DNA of 64,000 bases from Salinispira pacifica (lineage in GTDB: Bacteria; Spirochaetota; Spirochaetia; DSM-27196; Salinispiraceae): assembly GCF_000507245.1 (NCBI RefSeq), contig NC_023035.1:3453570-3517569 (forward strand), in the 5' to 3' direction. The notes below the pieces were generated by a model. It made no database searches and had not been told where the DNA came from. It saw only the letters and a list, made by a program, of their open reading frames with translations. A program made the translations under genes and the position numbers. Within the stretch, counting starts at the first letter, position 1. Each line of letters begins with the position of its first letter. Shown piece by piece: positions 41,149 through 50,330 of the stretch.

Positions 41149-42498
41149 ATGATAGCGCATATACATAACGCACAGCCCTCCGGCGAGGTTATTGTCCCCG
41201 CATCCAAATCCCACACCATCAGAGCCCTCCTGATTGCCGCCCTGGCGGATGGCGAGAGCATTATTGCGAATCCACTGGACAGCAAGGATGCGGTTTCCTG
41301 CATTCATGCGGTCCGGGCTTTCGGGGCGGAAGTGGAAGAGCTGCCGAACGGGGCCCTTGGCTACGCAAGGGCATTGAAGGTTCGGGGTGTGGGTCACAAA
41401 ACATCCGGCATTCTTGCTGAAGCGCCTGCGGATGTGCTGGATGTGGGTAATTCGGGAACCACTCTGTATCTGGCTGCGGGAATTGCCGCCCTCTCCCCGG
41501 GAATTACCGTGTTCACCGGAGATGAACAGATCCGGGCCCGGCCAATCCGTCCTCTGCTGAATGCCATCAACGATCTGGGAGGACAGGCCCGGACTACCCG
41601 GAATGCGGATGCAGCACCATTTATTGTTTCCGGTCCCTTGACCGGGGGAACTGCGGAAATCGCCTGTCCCACCAGCCAGTACTTATCCAGCCTGCTTCTG
41701 GCTGCCCCCCTCATGCCCCCGGGCAGCCTTGCTGATATCCGCATCACCCTGCTTCACGAGAGGCCCTATGCGGAAATGACCCAGTCCTGGCTTGAAGAAC
41801 AGGGGATTGAATTTGAAAACCGGGAATGGGAGCAGATTCGCATCCCCGGAGGTCAGAGCTACAGGCCGTTTGAGAAGGCGGTTCCCGGTGATTTTTCAAG
41901 CGCAACGTTTTTTGCCTGCGCCGCTGCAATAACCGGAAGCACTCTTTTGCTCAAGGGCCTTGATATGAACGACAGCCAGGGAGATAAGGCGGTGTTTTCC
42001 GTTCTCCGGGAGATGGGATGCAGTGTTGATGTAACGGACGACGGAATCCTGATCAGCGGACCGGACCCCGAAAAGGGAGAACGGCTGCGGGGCGGAGATT
42101 TCGATATTAATGCCATACCCGACGCCCTGCCCGCCCTGGCAGTGACCGCCGCATTCGCCCAGGGAACCACCCGGTTCACAAACGTCCCCCAGGCACGGCT
42201 GAAGGAAACCGACCGTATCGACTGCATGGACCGTGAACTGAAAAAAATGGGCATAACCTGCAGCCAGCAGGAGGACGGTCTCACCATTGAAGGAGGCCGT
42301 CCCCGTGGAGCTCAGGTGGACGGACATCATGATCACCGTATCGTCATGGCCTGTGCAGTTGCAGGACTGGCCAGCGACGGAGACATGCAAATCAGTACTG
42401 CGGAAGCCGCATCGGTAACATTTCCGGGATTTTTCACTATACTTGAGAATGTAACATCCCGGCAGGATGGGAAAAGGACATCAGTACTTGATGAATAG
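41149..42498 (+). CDS. aroA: 3-phosphoshikimate 1-carboxyvinyltransferase (EPSP synthase)
   Basis: 449 residues. Catalyses shikimate-3-phosphate plus phosphoenolpyruvate to EPSP in aromatic amino-acid synthesis. Landmarks: PASKSHTIRALLIAALADG, LDVGNSGTTLYLAAGIAAL, GDEQIRARPIRPLL, SSATFFACAAAITGS, LKETDRIDCMDRELKKMG and GHHDHRIVMACAVAGL. The HDHR stretch and an NSGT loop are as in functional enzymes. No other shikimate gene is near. Its last bases overlap the HAD phosphatase start. Confidence 0.96.
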   Translation: MIAHIHNAQPSGEVIVPASKSHTIRALLIAALADGESIIANPLDSKDAVSCIHAVRAFGAEVEELPNGALGYARALKVRGVGHKTSGILAEAPADVLDVGNSGTTLYLAAGIAALSPGITVFTGDEQIRARPIRPLLNAINDLGGQARTTRNADAAPFIVSGPLTGGTAEIACPTSQYLSSLLLAAPLMPPGSLADIRITLLHERPYAEMTQSWLEEQGIEFENREWEQIRIPGGQSYRPFEKAVPGDFSSATFFACAAAITGSTLLLKGLDMNDSQGDKAVFSVLREMGCSVDVTDDGILISGPDPEKGERLRGGDFDINAIPDALPALAVTAAFAQGTTRFTNVPQARLKETDRIDCMDRELKKMGITCSQQEDGLTIEGGRPRGAQVDGHHDHRIVMACAVAGLASDGDMQISTAEAASVTFPGFFTILENVTSRQDGKRTSVLDE

Positions 42499-43195
42499 AG
42501 GTTTTTCCACAGCACCCTTCTCGGATCTGAATGCGTTGCAGGCCCGGGCTGCGGTGTTCGACGTGGATTACACCATTCTCAAGCACTCAAGCACCATCGC
42601 CTTCGCCAAGACTGCCATCCGAAACAAACTGCTGCATCCCATGCAGCTTCTTGCATCTGCAAAGCTCCACCTGCAGGCCAGGCTGGGGCTGGCAAACTCC
42701 GAAAATCTCCCCAGCCACCTGCCATTTCTCGAAGGAATGTCCCGGGAACTGCTGGATGAGCTTGCCGAAGAAGTGTTCCTCCGCTACATGGTGAAGGGGA
42801 TATATCCTGAAGCAATTGCCCTGATCAGGGAGCTTCAATCCCGGGGCTGTCTGGTGATACTGGCCACAGCCTCCCTGGATTTCCTCATTTCTCCCCTGGC
42901 AGCCTTCCTCCACATACCCTCATCCCATGTGCTCACAACCCACCTGGGCTATGAAAAAGGTCTGTGCACCGGCAGGGTTGAGGGCAGGCACTGCATCGGC
43001 CTGGAAAAGCTGCACCGTGCCGCAAAGCTGTTAAAGGACCGGCGAATTCCCAACAGCTCGGCGGCATTCTTTACCGACAGCATTATGGATCTTGGAATGA
43101 TGATCAGAGTGGGATACCCCGTAGCCACCAACCCTGATATCCTGCTGCGCAGGAAAGCAAAGCGCAACGGCTGGGAGATTCTCCTCTTTCGCTGA
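42491..43195 (+). CDS. HAD-superfamily (class IB) phosphatase
   Basis: 234 residues. The nucleophile motif FDVDYT sits near the N-terminus, motif II is ILATAS, and the motif IV acidic pair seems to be FFTDSIMDLGMM. This places it with SerB-like HAD-IB enzymes; a helical cap lies between. Substrate unknown, possibly a phosphoserine- or lysophospholipid-type phosphomonoester. The ATG at 42491 has AAAGGA eleven bases upstream and overlaps the aroA stop, so the two form an operon; the ATG at 42467 lacks such spacing. Confidence 0.86.
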   Translation: MNRGFSTAPFSDLNALQARAAVFDVDYTILKHSSTIAFAKTAIRNKLLHPMQLLASAKLHLQARLGLANSENLPSHLPFLEGMSRELLDELAEEVFLRYMVKGIYPEAIALIRELQSRGCLVILATASLDFLISPLAAFLHIPSSHVLTTHLGYEKGLCTGRVEGRHCIGLEKLHRAAKLLKDRRIPNSSAAFFTDSIMDLGMMIRVGYPVATNPDILLRRKAKRNGWEILLFR

Positions 43196-43227
43196 AAAAA
43201 TGCCCCACACACTCAGCTATCTGAGCA

Positions 43228-44220
43228 TTATATGGTGAGAGCCAGCCATACATACAGGGGCAGAAAAAGAGCAGCAGCAGCGTAGCTGGCAATCAGACCG
43301 CTTCCCGCATAGTTCAGCTGCTCCCGGCTTCCAAAGGCCTTGATCACTATCCCGAGATTGGTTCCCGGGGGAGCAGCAGCCTCCAGCACCACAACCAGCT
43401 GCAGCCACCTCCAGCTGTCCGAAAGGGTGATGGGCGTTCCCGGGAATAATCCTCCCCCCTGAACCGCCAGTCTGAACAGAACCATCAGTACCAATGCGCC
43501 CCCGGGCCAGATGATCTGCCGCCATATTACAAAGGGCACAAATTCCCGGTGGGCCCGCAGCTTATCGTGGGGAATTCCCGCAAGTATTCCCCCCAGTACA
43601 ATCAGAATTCCATCCATTGCGTAGGCGGAGATAAACTCCCCGCCGTTCCGCAAAATTTCGGGAATGTGACCGTACAGACCGGTGGAGGCCAGAAGCAATC
43701 CCGTGAGAAGCCCGGCCAACGGCATGTTGGGCTTTATGCGGATTTTTATACCCTCTCCGCTATCTGAAGTGATAATACTGATCACAAAGCTCCAGAAAAT
43801 CAGCTGAAAAGCCAGGATGTAAGAAAACATGTACACGGTAACCGCAGGGGGAGCCAGCACCTGGAGGATGGGCAGGGGAATGTAGCCGGCATTATGAACT
43901 GCAAACAGGAGAATAAACTCTGAACGGTTTTCTTCCCTTAGCCCGGGAAAGACATTCCATTTCAACAGCAGTCTGACACCGCCGTATTGAAGGGCAAGAG
44001 TGGAAACCCCCAGCATAAAAAACAGAATCAGCCAAAACGGGCCCGCCGAAACCGCATCCTCCCAGTTCATCCCGTAACGGGTGATCGAATAGAGAGGAAA
44101 CATGATGTTGATCATTATGAAGGTGAACGGCGGCAGCACCCGACGATAGATCACCCGGGGCTTGAAAATGATATATCCCAGAAGCGTAAGTCCCAGAAGT
44201 CTAAGAAGAGCTTCAGCCAT
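43228..44220 (-). CDS. AEC-family (auxin efflux carrier-type) permease
   Basis: 330 residues with about ten hydrophobic segments in the 5+5 arrangement of AEC transporters. Family features are PLYSITRYGMN early, AVHNAGYIPLPILQ in the middle and EAAAPPGTNLGIVIKAFG near the end. Family members export or import organic acids or amino acids; the substrate here is unknown. The ATG at 44220 has GGGGGA upstream. It is divergent from the YeeE/YedE pair and shares an ATTACCCAT motif with that promoter. Confidence 0.85.
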   Translation of the reverse strand: MAEALLRLLGLTLLGYIIFKPRVIYRRVLPPFTFIMINIMFPLYSITRYGMNWEDAVSAGPFWLILFFMLGVSTLALQYGGVRLLLKWNVFPGLREENRSEFILLFAVHNAGYIPLPILQVLAPPAVTVYMFSYILAFQLIFWSFVISIITSDSGEGIKIRIKPNMPLAGLLTGLLLASTGLYGHIPEILRNGGEFISAYAMDGILIVLGGILAGIPHDKLRAHREFVPFVIWRQIIWPGGALVLMVLFRLAVQGGGLFPGTPITLSDSWRWLQLVVVLEAAAPPGTNLGIVIKAFGSREQLNYAGSGLIASYAAAALFLPLYVWLALTI

Positions 44221-44240
44221 GTATTTCCCCCACACATATA

Positions 44241-44249
44241 ATTACCCAT
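44241..44249. promoter_or_regulatory. ATTACCCAT motif before the AEC gene
   Basis: The same nine bases recur at 44331-44339 in the divergent promoter, 90 bp away and in the same orientation. A shared regulator site is possible. Confidence 0.4.
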
Positions 44250-44304
44250 CTTCAGCCGGTTGGCCCGGCGCTGCGAATATTGTCAAGTTTTCATGTCGGG
44301 TTAC

Positions 44305-44333
44305 TTGAGTTTGCTCCGGGCAATGGGTATATT
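44305..44333 (+). promoter_or_regulatory. Promoter of the YeeE/YedE gene pair
   Basis: TTGAGT at 44305-44310, 17-base spacer, TATATT at 44328-44333. The leader before the ATG would be about 40 bases. Confidence 0.65.
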
Positions 44334-44338
44334 ACCCA
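44324..44338. promoter_or_regulatory. Palindromic operator overlapping the -10 box
   Basis: TGGGTATATTACCCA, a perfect 6-3-6 inverted repeat covering the -10 hexamer. A repressor bound here would block transcription. Confidence 0.55.
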
Positions 44339-44378
44339 TAGTGTAACGGGTTTTCCCGGGAGCTGACAGGAGGTATCC

Positions 44379-44894
44379 ATGCAGGAAATCACACAGGTTA
44401 TAATTTGGCAGGGCTGGGTCGGCGGACTGGCCATCGGGAGCTATCTGCTTTTTCAGCTCATTCTCACCGGTCACCCCCTGGGCGTAAGTACCGCCTTCGG
44501 CAATGTGTGCGGGTTTTTCTCCCGACTGCCCTTTTTCCACCGGGGAAAATATGAGGATAACTTCAACTGGAGGCTCTGGTTCATTATCGGGATTCCCCTG
44601 GGAGGAGTAATCGCCGCCCTGACCAGCCCCCAGCCCATGGTGGCAAGCTTCAACATGGGAGAGATGTACGAGTCGGTACTACCCGATCCTCTCTGGTTGA
44701 AGGGTCTGGTCCTCACAGGAGGCGGAATTCTCATCGGTCTGGGCAGCAGAATGGCCGGCGGGTGCACTTCGGGCCATTCCATCAGCGGTCTGGCCCAGCT
44801 TAATCCTCCCAGCATCGCCGCATCTGCGGGGTTCTTCGCCGGAGGAATAATTATCGTCCAGTTTCTTTTCACCATTCTGCCCGCTCTGGGCTGA
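44379..44894 (+). CDS. YeeE/YedE (TsuA-like) membrane protein, first half-size subunit
   Basis: 171 residues with about four membrane segments. The signature RMAGGCTSGHSISGL carries the conserved Cys of the family, in which such cysteines relay thiosulfate or other sulfur species through the membrane. AGGAGG precedes the ATG. It pairs with the next gene: two half-size proteins probably replace one full-length YeeE. The sulfur substrate is inferred from the family. Confidence 0.88.
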   Translation: MQEITQVIIWQGWVGGLAIGSYLLFQLILTGHPLGVSTAFGNVCGFFSRLPFFHRGKYEDNFNWRLWFIIGIPLGGVIAALTSPQPMVASFNMGEMYESVLPDPLWLKGLVLTGGGILIGLGSRMAGGCTSGHSISGLAQLNPPSIAASAGFFAGGIIIVQFLFTILPALG

Positions 44895-44912
44895 TATTCA
44901 GGAGGCAATACC

Positions 44913-45398
44913 ATGGCAGATGCTACAATTCAGAATCATGTTAATCCCCGGGCGGACCGGGCGGTTTCCGGAAAAAGTGTGGCGGGACGGCTGCTGTTTA
45001 TCGGTCTGGGAGCCCTCTTCGGGTTTCTTCTCAGCAGGGCCGGCGCCACAACCTACGATTTTTATCCCAAACTCTTCCTCTTCCAGGATCTCCAGCTGCT
45101 GTGGGTGATTGTCACCGCCGCAGGCATCGGGTTTCTGGGAAATCAGATCTACAAGGCGGTGAAAGCCAAAACCCTGATCAGCAGACAGATTGCATCATAT
45201 ACTCACAAGCCCTGGAAAAAGGGGCTGGTACCCGGTTCCCTCATTTTCGGTCTGGGCTGGGGCCTGGCAGGTGCATGTCCCGGTACGGCTTTGGCCATGC
45301 TGGGTGAAGGAAAGCTGGGTACGCTGTTCACAATTCTGGGCTTTTTCATCGGAACCTACATTCACGGCTATTTCATGAGCAGAAAGATCCGGGAATAG
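44913..45398 (+). CDS. YeeE/YedE membrane protein, second half-size subunit
   Basis: 161 residues with about four membrane segments and the second signature GACPGTALAMLGEG, again with the conserved Cys. An AGGAGGC site lies before the ATG, 18 bases after the first subunit's stop. The pair should form one transporter. Confidence 0.88.
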   Translation: MADATIQNHVNPRADRAVSGKSVAGRLLFIGLGALFGFLLSRAGATTYDFYPKLFLFQDLQLLWVIVTAAGIGFLGNQIYKAVKAKTLISRQIASYTHKPWKKGLVPGSLIFGLGWGLAGACPGTALAMLGEGKLGTLFTILGFFIGTYIHGYFMSRKIRE

Positions 45399-45434
45399 GG
45401 CCGGCTCCAAACGATGGAAACATCAACACAGATT

Positions 45435-45470
45435 CAAAAAAACCCCGGAAGGATTATCCTCCGGGGTCTG
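45435..45470. terminator. Bidirectional terminator between the YeeE pair and htpG
   Basis: Stem CCCCGGA/TCCGGGG with an imperfect AGGATTATCCT loop. Eight A residues flank it on the left (T-tract for minus-strand htpG) and TCTGTTTTG on the right. It serves htpG well and the plus strand weakly. Confidence 0.85.
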
Positions 45471-45519
45471 TTTTGCTAATGGCGGCAGGTCATTTTCAGG
45501 ATCTTCTTCAGGATCATCT

Positions 45520-47415
45520 TCAGAATGCGCCGCCCATAATGCGGTTCAGCTTCTTCACGAAATCCGCAGGGTCCTTCAGCTGAATTCCTTCAACCAGGAG
45601 AGCCTGATCCAGAAGCAGTGAAGAAATATCCGACACCCGTTCTTCGTCATCCAGGTCTTTCAGCTTCTGTACGATCTCATGATCGGGATTGATTTCAAGA
45701 ATGGGTTTGATTTCGGGAAGCTCTGCTCCCTGCCCCATGGCTTTCATCATTGACTGCATCTGGAAGGTGGGATCGCTTTCATCCACAACTATACAGCTGG
45801 GACTGTCGGCCAGGCGCACAGACACCTTCACTTCTTTCACACGATCGCCAAGGGCCTTCTGCACCTTTTCAACAACCGGTTTGGTGTCCTTTTCCTTCTT
45901 TTTGTCGGCTTTTTCGTTCAGATCCTCGCCGGCATCCGATCGGTTCACCGCCTTGAGATCGGTTTCCTTGTACTTCATCAGACCGGGAACCACAATCTCA
46001 TCGATGTCATCATCCATGATCAGAACTTCAATATCCTTCTTCTTGTATGCTTCGAGAAGGGGAGAGTTGCGCAGGGTGGATTCCTTGTCGCCGGTAATAT
46101 AATAGATGGCCTTCTGGTCGGGCAGCATCCGTTCGCTGTATTCGGCGAGGCTTGTGTAGCCTTCCGCCTTGGTTGACTTGAAGCGAACCAGCTCCATCAG
46201 GTCTTCCTTGTGGCTGTAATCGGTGTACAGGCCCTCTTTCAGCGGCCGGTTATACTGTTCGATAAACTCTTTGTAGCTGTCGGGATCCTCCAGGGCAATC
46301 CGCTTGAACTCCGCCAGGATCTTGTTCACCGACGCGTTGCGGATGTTGGTCATGATCCGGTTCTGCTGAAGAATCTCCCGGCTCACATTCAGGGGAAGAT
46401 CCTCGCTGTCGATCACCCCTTTCAGGAACCGCAGATATGTAGGGAGAAGCTCTTTTTCGTCGTCGGTAATAAACACCCGTCGCACATACAGCTTCACTCC
46501 CGGTTTGTATTCCGCATAGTTCATGTCGAAGGGAGCAGTTTTGGGAACATAAAAGAGGGTTGTGTACTCAAGAGTTCCCTCGGCCTGGGTGTGAAGCCAG
46601 AACAGGGGTTCGCCGCCGTCGTGGGATATGGACTTGTAGAACTCTTTGTACTCTTCTTCGCTGATCTCCGATTTGCTGCGCTTCCACAGGGCGTTTGCGG
46701 AGTTCACCTGCTCGGTGACGGTTTCCTTGCCGGTTTCTTCGCCCTTATCGTCATAGTTGGTTTTTTCGTAGGTAAGGAAGATGGTGAAGGCGATGTGATT
46801 GGAGTACTTTTTGATCACCTCCTGAATCTGCCAGCGGTTGGCAAACTCTTTGCCCTCTTCATTCAGATGACACACAATCCGGGTTCCCGGTCCGTCCAGT
46901 TTGTCGGCTTCTGCATCATCGTCCCCGGCTTTTTCAATGGTGAACTCGCCCTTTCCGTCACTGCTCCAGTGCCAGGTGATCTCTTCGCCCACCTTCCGGC
47001 TGTACACGTCAATTTTGTCGGATACCATAAAGGCGGAATAAAAACCCACACCGAACTGTCCGATGAGGTTGCTGTCCTTTTTGCTGTCGCCGGTGAGCTG
47101 ACCGATAAATGCCTTGGTTCCGCTCTTGGCAATGGTGCCCAGGTTTTCCGAAAGATCGGCATCGTTCATACCAAGACCGTTATCCTGGACGATTACCCGG
47201 GGCTCATCCCCTTCTTCAAAATTGATATGGATCTTCGGATCGAAGCTCATTTCCTTGAGCTTGTCGTCGGTAAGGGTCAAATACTTCAGCTTATCCAGGG
47301 CGTCGGAGGAGTTGGATACCAGCTCCCTGATAAATATCTCCTTGTGGGAATAGAGGGAGTGGGTAATAAGGTGAAGTAGCTGTCCTACCTCTGTTTGAAA
47401 CTGATGGGTTGCCAT
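45520..47415 (-). CDS. htpG: Chaperone HtpG (Hsp90)
   Basis: 631-residue cytosolic ATP-dependent chaperone. GHKL landmarks: ELVSNSSDALDKL, VQDNGLGMN, IGQFGVGFYSAFMV; the middle domain has LPTYLRFLKGVIDSEDLPLNVSRE with the catalytic Arg; the C-terminal dimerisation domain ends in LLLDQALLVEG. The ATG at 47415 has AAGGAG upstream; the frame extends to 47583 but that extension matches no Hsp90. No CIRCE or other heat-shock operator is visible. Confidence 0.97.
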   Translation of the reverse strand: MATHQFQTEVGQLLHLITHSLYSHKEIFIRELVSNSSDALDKLKYLTLTDDKLKEMSFDPKIHINFEEGDEPRVIVQDNGLGMNDADLSENLGTIAKSGTKAFIGQLTGDSKKDSNLIGQFGVGFYSAFMVSDKIDVYSRKVGEEITWHWSSDGKGEFTIEKAGDDDAEADKLDGPGTRIVCHLNEEGKEFANRWQIQEVIKKYSNHIAFTIFLTYEKTNYDDKGEETGKETVTEQVNSANALWKRSKSEISEEEYKEFYKSISHDGGEPLFWLHTQAEGTLEYTTLFYVPKTAPFDMNYAEYKPGVKLYVRRVFITDDEKELLPTYLRFLKGVIDSEDLPLNVSREILQQNRIMTNIRNASVNKILAEFKRIALEDPDSYKEFIEQYNRPLKEGLYTDYSHKEDLMELVRFKSTKAEGYTSLAEYSERMLPDQKAIYYITGDKESTLRNSPLLEAYKKKDIEVLIMDDDIDEIVVPGLMKYKETDLKAVNRSDAGEDLNEKADKKKEKDTKPVVEKVQKALGDRVKEVKVSVRLADSPSCIVVDESDPTFQMQSMMKAMGQGAELPEIKPILEINPDHEIVQKLKDLDDEERVSDISSLLLDQALLVEGIQLKDPADFVKKLNRIMGGAF

Positions 47416-47696
47416 CCTGCTTCTCCTTTCTGTGAACTTTATGTAAGATAATATTCCGGATCCCGACAGGGTCCGGCAGGAAACCGCCGGGGTACATCGG
47501 CGGGCATCCCCTTCACCTTCTCCCGAAAAGAAGCAGGTGTGAGGTTGCGAGGATAATATACCGAAAAAACCGCCGACTGCCAAATGATAATTTCACACGG
47601 CACAGTCCGAATAGTCCGGCGCAGCCGGTCCTGTCCAAAATAATGGCCTCCAGTAAGGGCCCACAATCCCACACTAAGGGCCCACAGTAAGAGCCG

Positions 47697-50195
47697 CTAC
47701 TCCACGGTAATCTCCAGGGGCCGGGAGCTGAACCGCCCGCAATGAGCCCGGAACCGGATGGTCCCCGCTTCCCCCAGGCTGCGCACCCACACCCCAATCG
47801 CCCCGCCGATCAGGGCGGTCTGTTCCGGACCCATCACCTGCCCCGGCCCGTCAAGTTCAAACCGCACATATTCGTTCACATATGGGGTAATGTTCCCGAA
47901 CCGGTCCTCCAGCCTGCAGACTATCCGCGTACAGTCCCACTCTCCGGAATTCAGAACGCTGTCATCCGCCCGCACGGAAAGCTTCCGGGGCACACCGTCC
48001 CCGTACTCTCCTTCTATTACCGCCTCGCCGTTCATCATGCCGGTGAAGCGGTACTGCTGGTGGGGTTCCCCCCAGCCGGTGGCTGCACGGTTGAAGATCC
48101 GCTCGGCCTCCACAAAATTGATGCCCCTGCGCAGAAATATCAGCCCCATGGAAATCCAGTGGACCGGGGAGAGTCCGGGGGTTCCTTTCTCAAGAATAAG
48201 CGCCAGGATCTTTTTCAGCCTCCGGATATCCCTGTCAGAGAACCCGTACCCGTCCAGACGGTTTCCCACCAGTTCGGGAATCTTCACCGGAGGGTGTACC
48301 AGCCCGGGAAACTCCTCCCGGCAGGGAAAGAATTCCCCCACAAATTCGCCGTTACGCTCAACCCTGATGCTCTGACAGTTGGTTGCCACATAAATGGGAA
48401 AGCTTCTGGCGCCGTCCCGTTCGCCCAGGGCAAAGTGGGTCAAAGGCTCCATCACCGCCCCGTCTGCCGCCGGCACCCCCGGGTGTCGCTGACTCTTATA
48501 CAAATGGGCGGCGAATTTGGGGATCCGGAACATATCCATCACCCCGTGATAACAGATGCGGTCACCGCTTCCGAACTCCTTGTGGGTGTTGTAGTCAAAG
48601 GCGCACCATCCGATGGCCCCGGTCACATCCCCCCGGGTGAGGGCTGCGTTCATTACCCTGGCGTGACGCAGGGCGTGTTCCACCAGCCGCTCCTCCTGAT
48701 CAAAACGCTTGGTGGGGTACATATGCCCGTTATGTTCGGTCACCAGGAACGGAACCTTTTTCCCGGCAATTTTTTTCCGGGGCCGGATGGGCCGGGCGCT
48801 GCCGTCGTGGTTGAACTCATTGAAGGTGTACACATCCTCGAGCAGCCGGGAACCGGCAAAATTTCTCACCCCTCCCCGGGGCCTGGTGGCGTCCAGCCCC
48901 GCAGCCAGGGCATTGGTGCGGGCATAGAAACCGTCGTCGTCGGGACTTTCGTTGATCCTCACCCCCCACATAATGATGGACGGATGATGGGCGTGGGCAC
49001 GGATCATTTCGCCGGTCTCCCGAAGGCTGCGCTCTTTCCACTCTTCATCGCCGATGTACTGCCAGCCGGGGATTTCCTCCATCACCAGCAGCCCGATTTC
49101 ATCACAGCGCCGGAGAAAATGCTGTGACTGGGGATAATGACTGGTGCGCACCAGATTGACCGCCAGTTCATGCTTGAGTATATCGGCATCCCGCCGCTGG
49201 GCCCGGGCGGGCATGGCATAGCCGGCGTGGGGGAAGCTCTGGTGCCGGTTCAGCCCGATAACGGGGAAAGCTCTGCCGTTCAAATACAGGGCATCGGGCC
49301 GGTAATCGATGAGCCGGAATCCGGTGCGCTGACGGTGGGTATCGGTCACACTGCCGTCCCTGGAATGCCCGCTCAATACCAGCCGGGCGGTCATATCATA
49401 GAGAAAGGGTCGTTCAGGATCCCAGAGCTGCAGGTCTTCCAGTTCAATGGAAAATCTGAATGCGGTACTATTCCCATCTGCGTTTTCCGGACTGATCATT
49501 GAAGGTTCCAGCACGATCCGGCGGGAATGGGTAATTCCGGAATCCGCTTCCAGGTCAATAAGCAGATTTGCTCCCGTCAGGCTATCACCCCCGGCTTCCG
49601 AAGAGACTGCCGCCAGGAATTCCAGTTTGCCGTCAGCCTGAAGGCAGGGGTCATCAGCCCGGGACGGCCGGTCTTTCAGCTTCAGGGACTGATCCGAAAT
49701 TCGCAGTTCGGTGATTCCGGTAAATTCCCGGATATGCAGTTCCACATCCCGGTATATGCCGCCGTAGCTGAGAAAATCCACCACATTTCCGAACGGGGGA
49801 ATGTTCTGGTTTTCCCGGGAGTCCACGGCAACCAGAACTTCACAGCGCTCCCCGGGGCTGCAGTGGGAGCTGATATCAATATCGAAGGGAGTGTAGCCCC
49901 CTGCGTGGGAACCGGCCTGAGTGCCGTTCACCCAGATGGTACAGCTTAGCATGACCCCTTCAAAATGAAGCAGCGTCCTCCGTCCCCGGGACTCACGGGG
50001 AACCTCCAGGGTTCTCCAGTATGCACACAGCACCTGGCTGTCCCGTTCATCAAACCCGTTGTAGGGAAGTTCCACCGGGTTGTGGGGCAGGCATACGGAT
50101 TCCCAGGAATCGGTGTTCAGTTCTCCGGGAACGGAATGGGACGCAAATTCCGGGGTGAATTTCCACCCCTGGTTTAACGATAGGCTGGTTCTCAT
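47697..50195 (-). CDS. Glycoside hydrolase family 2 (beta-galactosidase/glucuronidase-like)
   Basis: 832 residues, no signal peptide, so cytoplasmic. The usual order is seen: N-terminal sugar-binding domain (WVNGTQAGSHAGGYTPFDIDIS), immunoglobulin-like domain, and a TIM barrel from ~300. INLNRHQ-like GLNRHQSFPHAG begins the barrel, GVRINESPDD carries the acid/base Glu, and FLVTEHNGHMYPTK the nucleophile Glu. A C-terminal ~200-residue extension (from ~600) with Ig-like segments matches other long members. Substrate unclear among beta-galactosides, glucuronides or mannosides. Not clustered with sugar transporters here. Confidence 0.92.
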   Translation of the reverse strand: MRTSLSLNQGWKFTPEFASHSVPGELNTDSWESVCLPHNPVELPYNGFDERDSQVLCAYWRTLEVPRESRGRRTLLHFEGVMLSCTIWVNGTQAGSHAGGYTPFDIDISSHCSPGERCEVLVAVDSRENQNIPPFGNVVDFLSYGGIYRDVELHIREFTGITELRISDQSLKLKDRPSRADDPCLQADGKLEFLAAVSSEAGGDSLTGANLLIDLEADSGITHSRRIVLEPSMISPENADGNSTAFRFSIELEDLQLWDPERPFLYDMTARLVLSGHSRDGSVTDTHRQRTGFRLIDYRPDALYLNGRAFPVIGLNRHQSFPHAGYAMPARAQRRDADILKHELAVNLVRTSHYPQSQHFLRRCDEIGLLVMEEIPGWQYIGDEEWKERSLRETGEMIRAHAHHPSIIMWGVRINESPDDDGFYARTNALAAGLDATRPRGGVRNFAGSRLLEDVYTFNEFNHDGSARPIRPRKKIAGKKVPFLVTEHNGHMYPTKRFDQEERLVEHALRHARVMNAALTRGDVTGAIGWCAFDYNTHKEFGSGDRICYHGVMDMFRIPKFAAHLYKSQRHPGVPAADGAVMEPLTHFALGERDGARSFPIYVATNCQSIRVERNGEFVGEFFPCREEFPGLVHPPVKIPELVGNRLDGYGFSDRDIRRLKKILALILEKGTPGLSPVHWISMGLIFLRRGINFVEAERIFNRAATGWGEPHQQYRFTGMMNGEAVIEGEYGDGVPRKLSVRADDSVLNSGEWDCTRIVCRLEDRFGNITPYVNEYVRFELDGPGQVMGPEQTALIGGAIGVWVRSLGEAGTIRFRAHCGRFSSRPLEITVE

Positions 50196-50330
50196 AATGA
50201 TGCCATTTTACCCGCATCATCCCCGGGGGTACAGAAATTTTGAACAGTTTCCGGATCTCATTACGGTATGGTATGCTGTGTGGAGATATGTGGGGAGCGC
50301 AGAAACTGAACCACCCCAGGAGGACGGCAC

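Noticed and set aside
46210-47379. A 389-codon frame antisense to htpG
   Set aside because: Same reason: htpG is certain there and the antisense product matches nothing.
47416-47583. Upstream extension of HtpG by 56 residues
   Set aside because: The extension matches no Hsp90 and an AAGGAG site precedes the ATG at 47415.
47742-49127. A 461-codon frame antisense to the family 2 glycoside hydrolase
   Set aside because: The opposite strand carries conserved catalytic motifs over the whole length; high GC makes long shadow frames.
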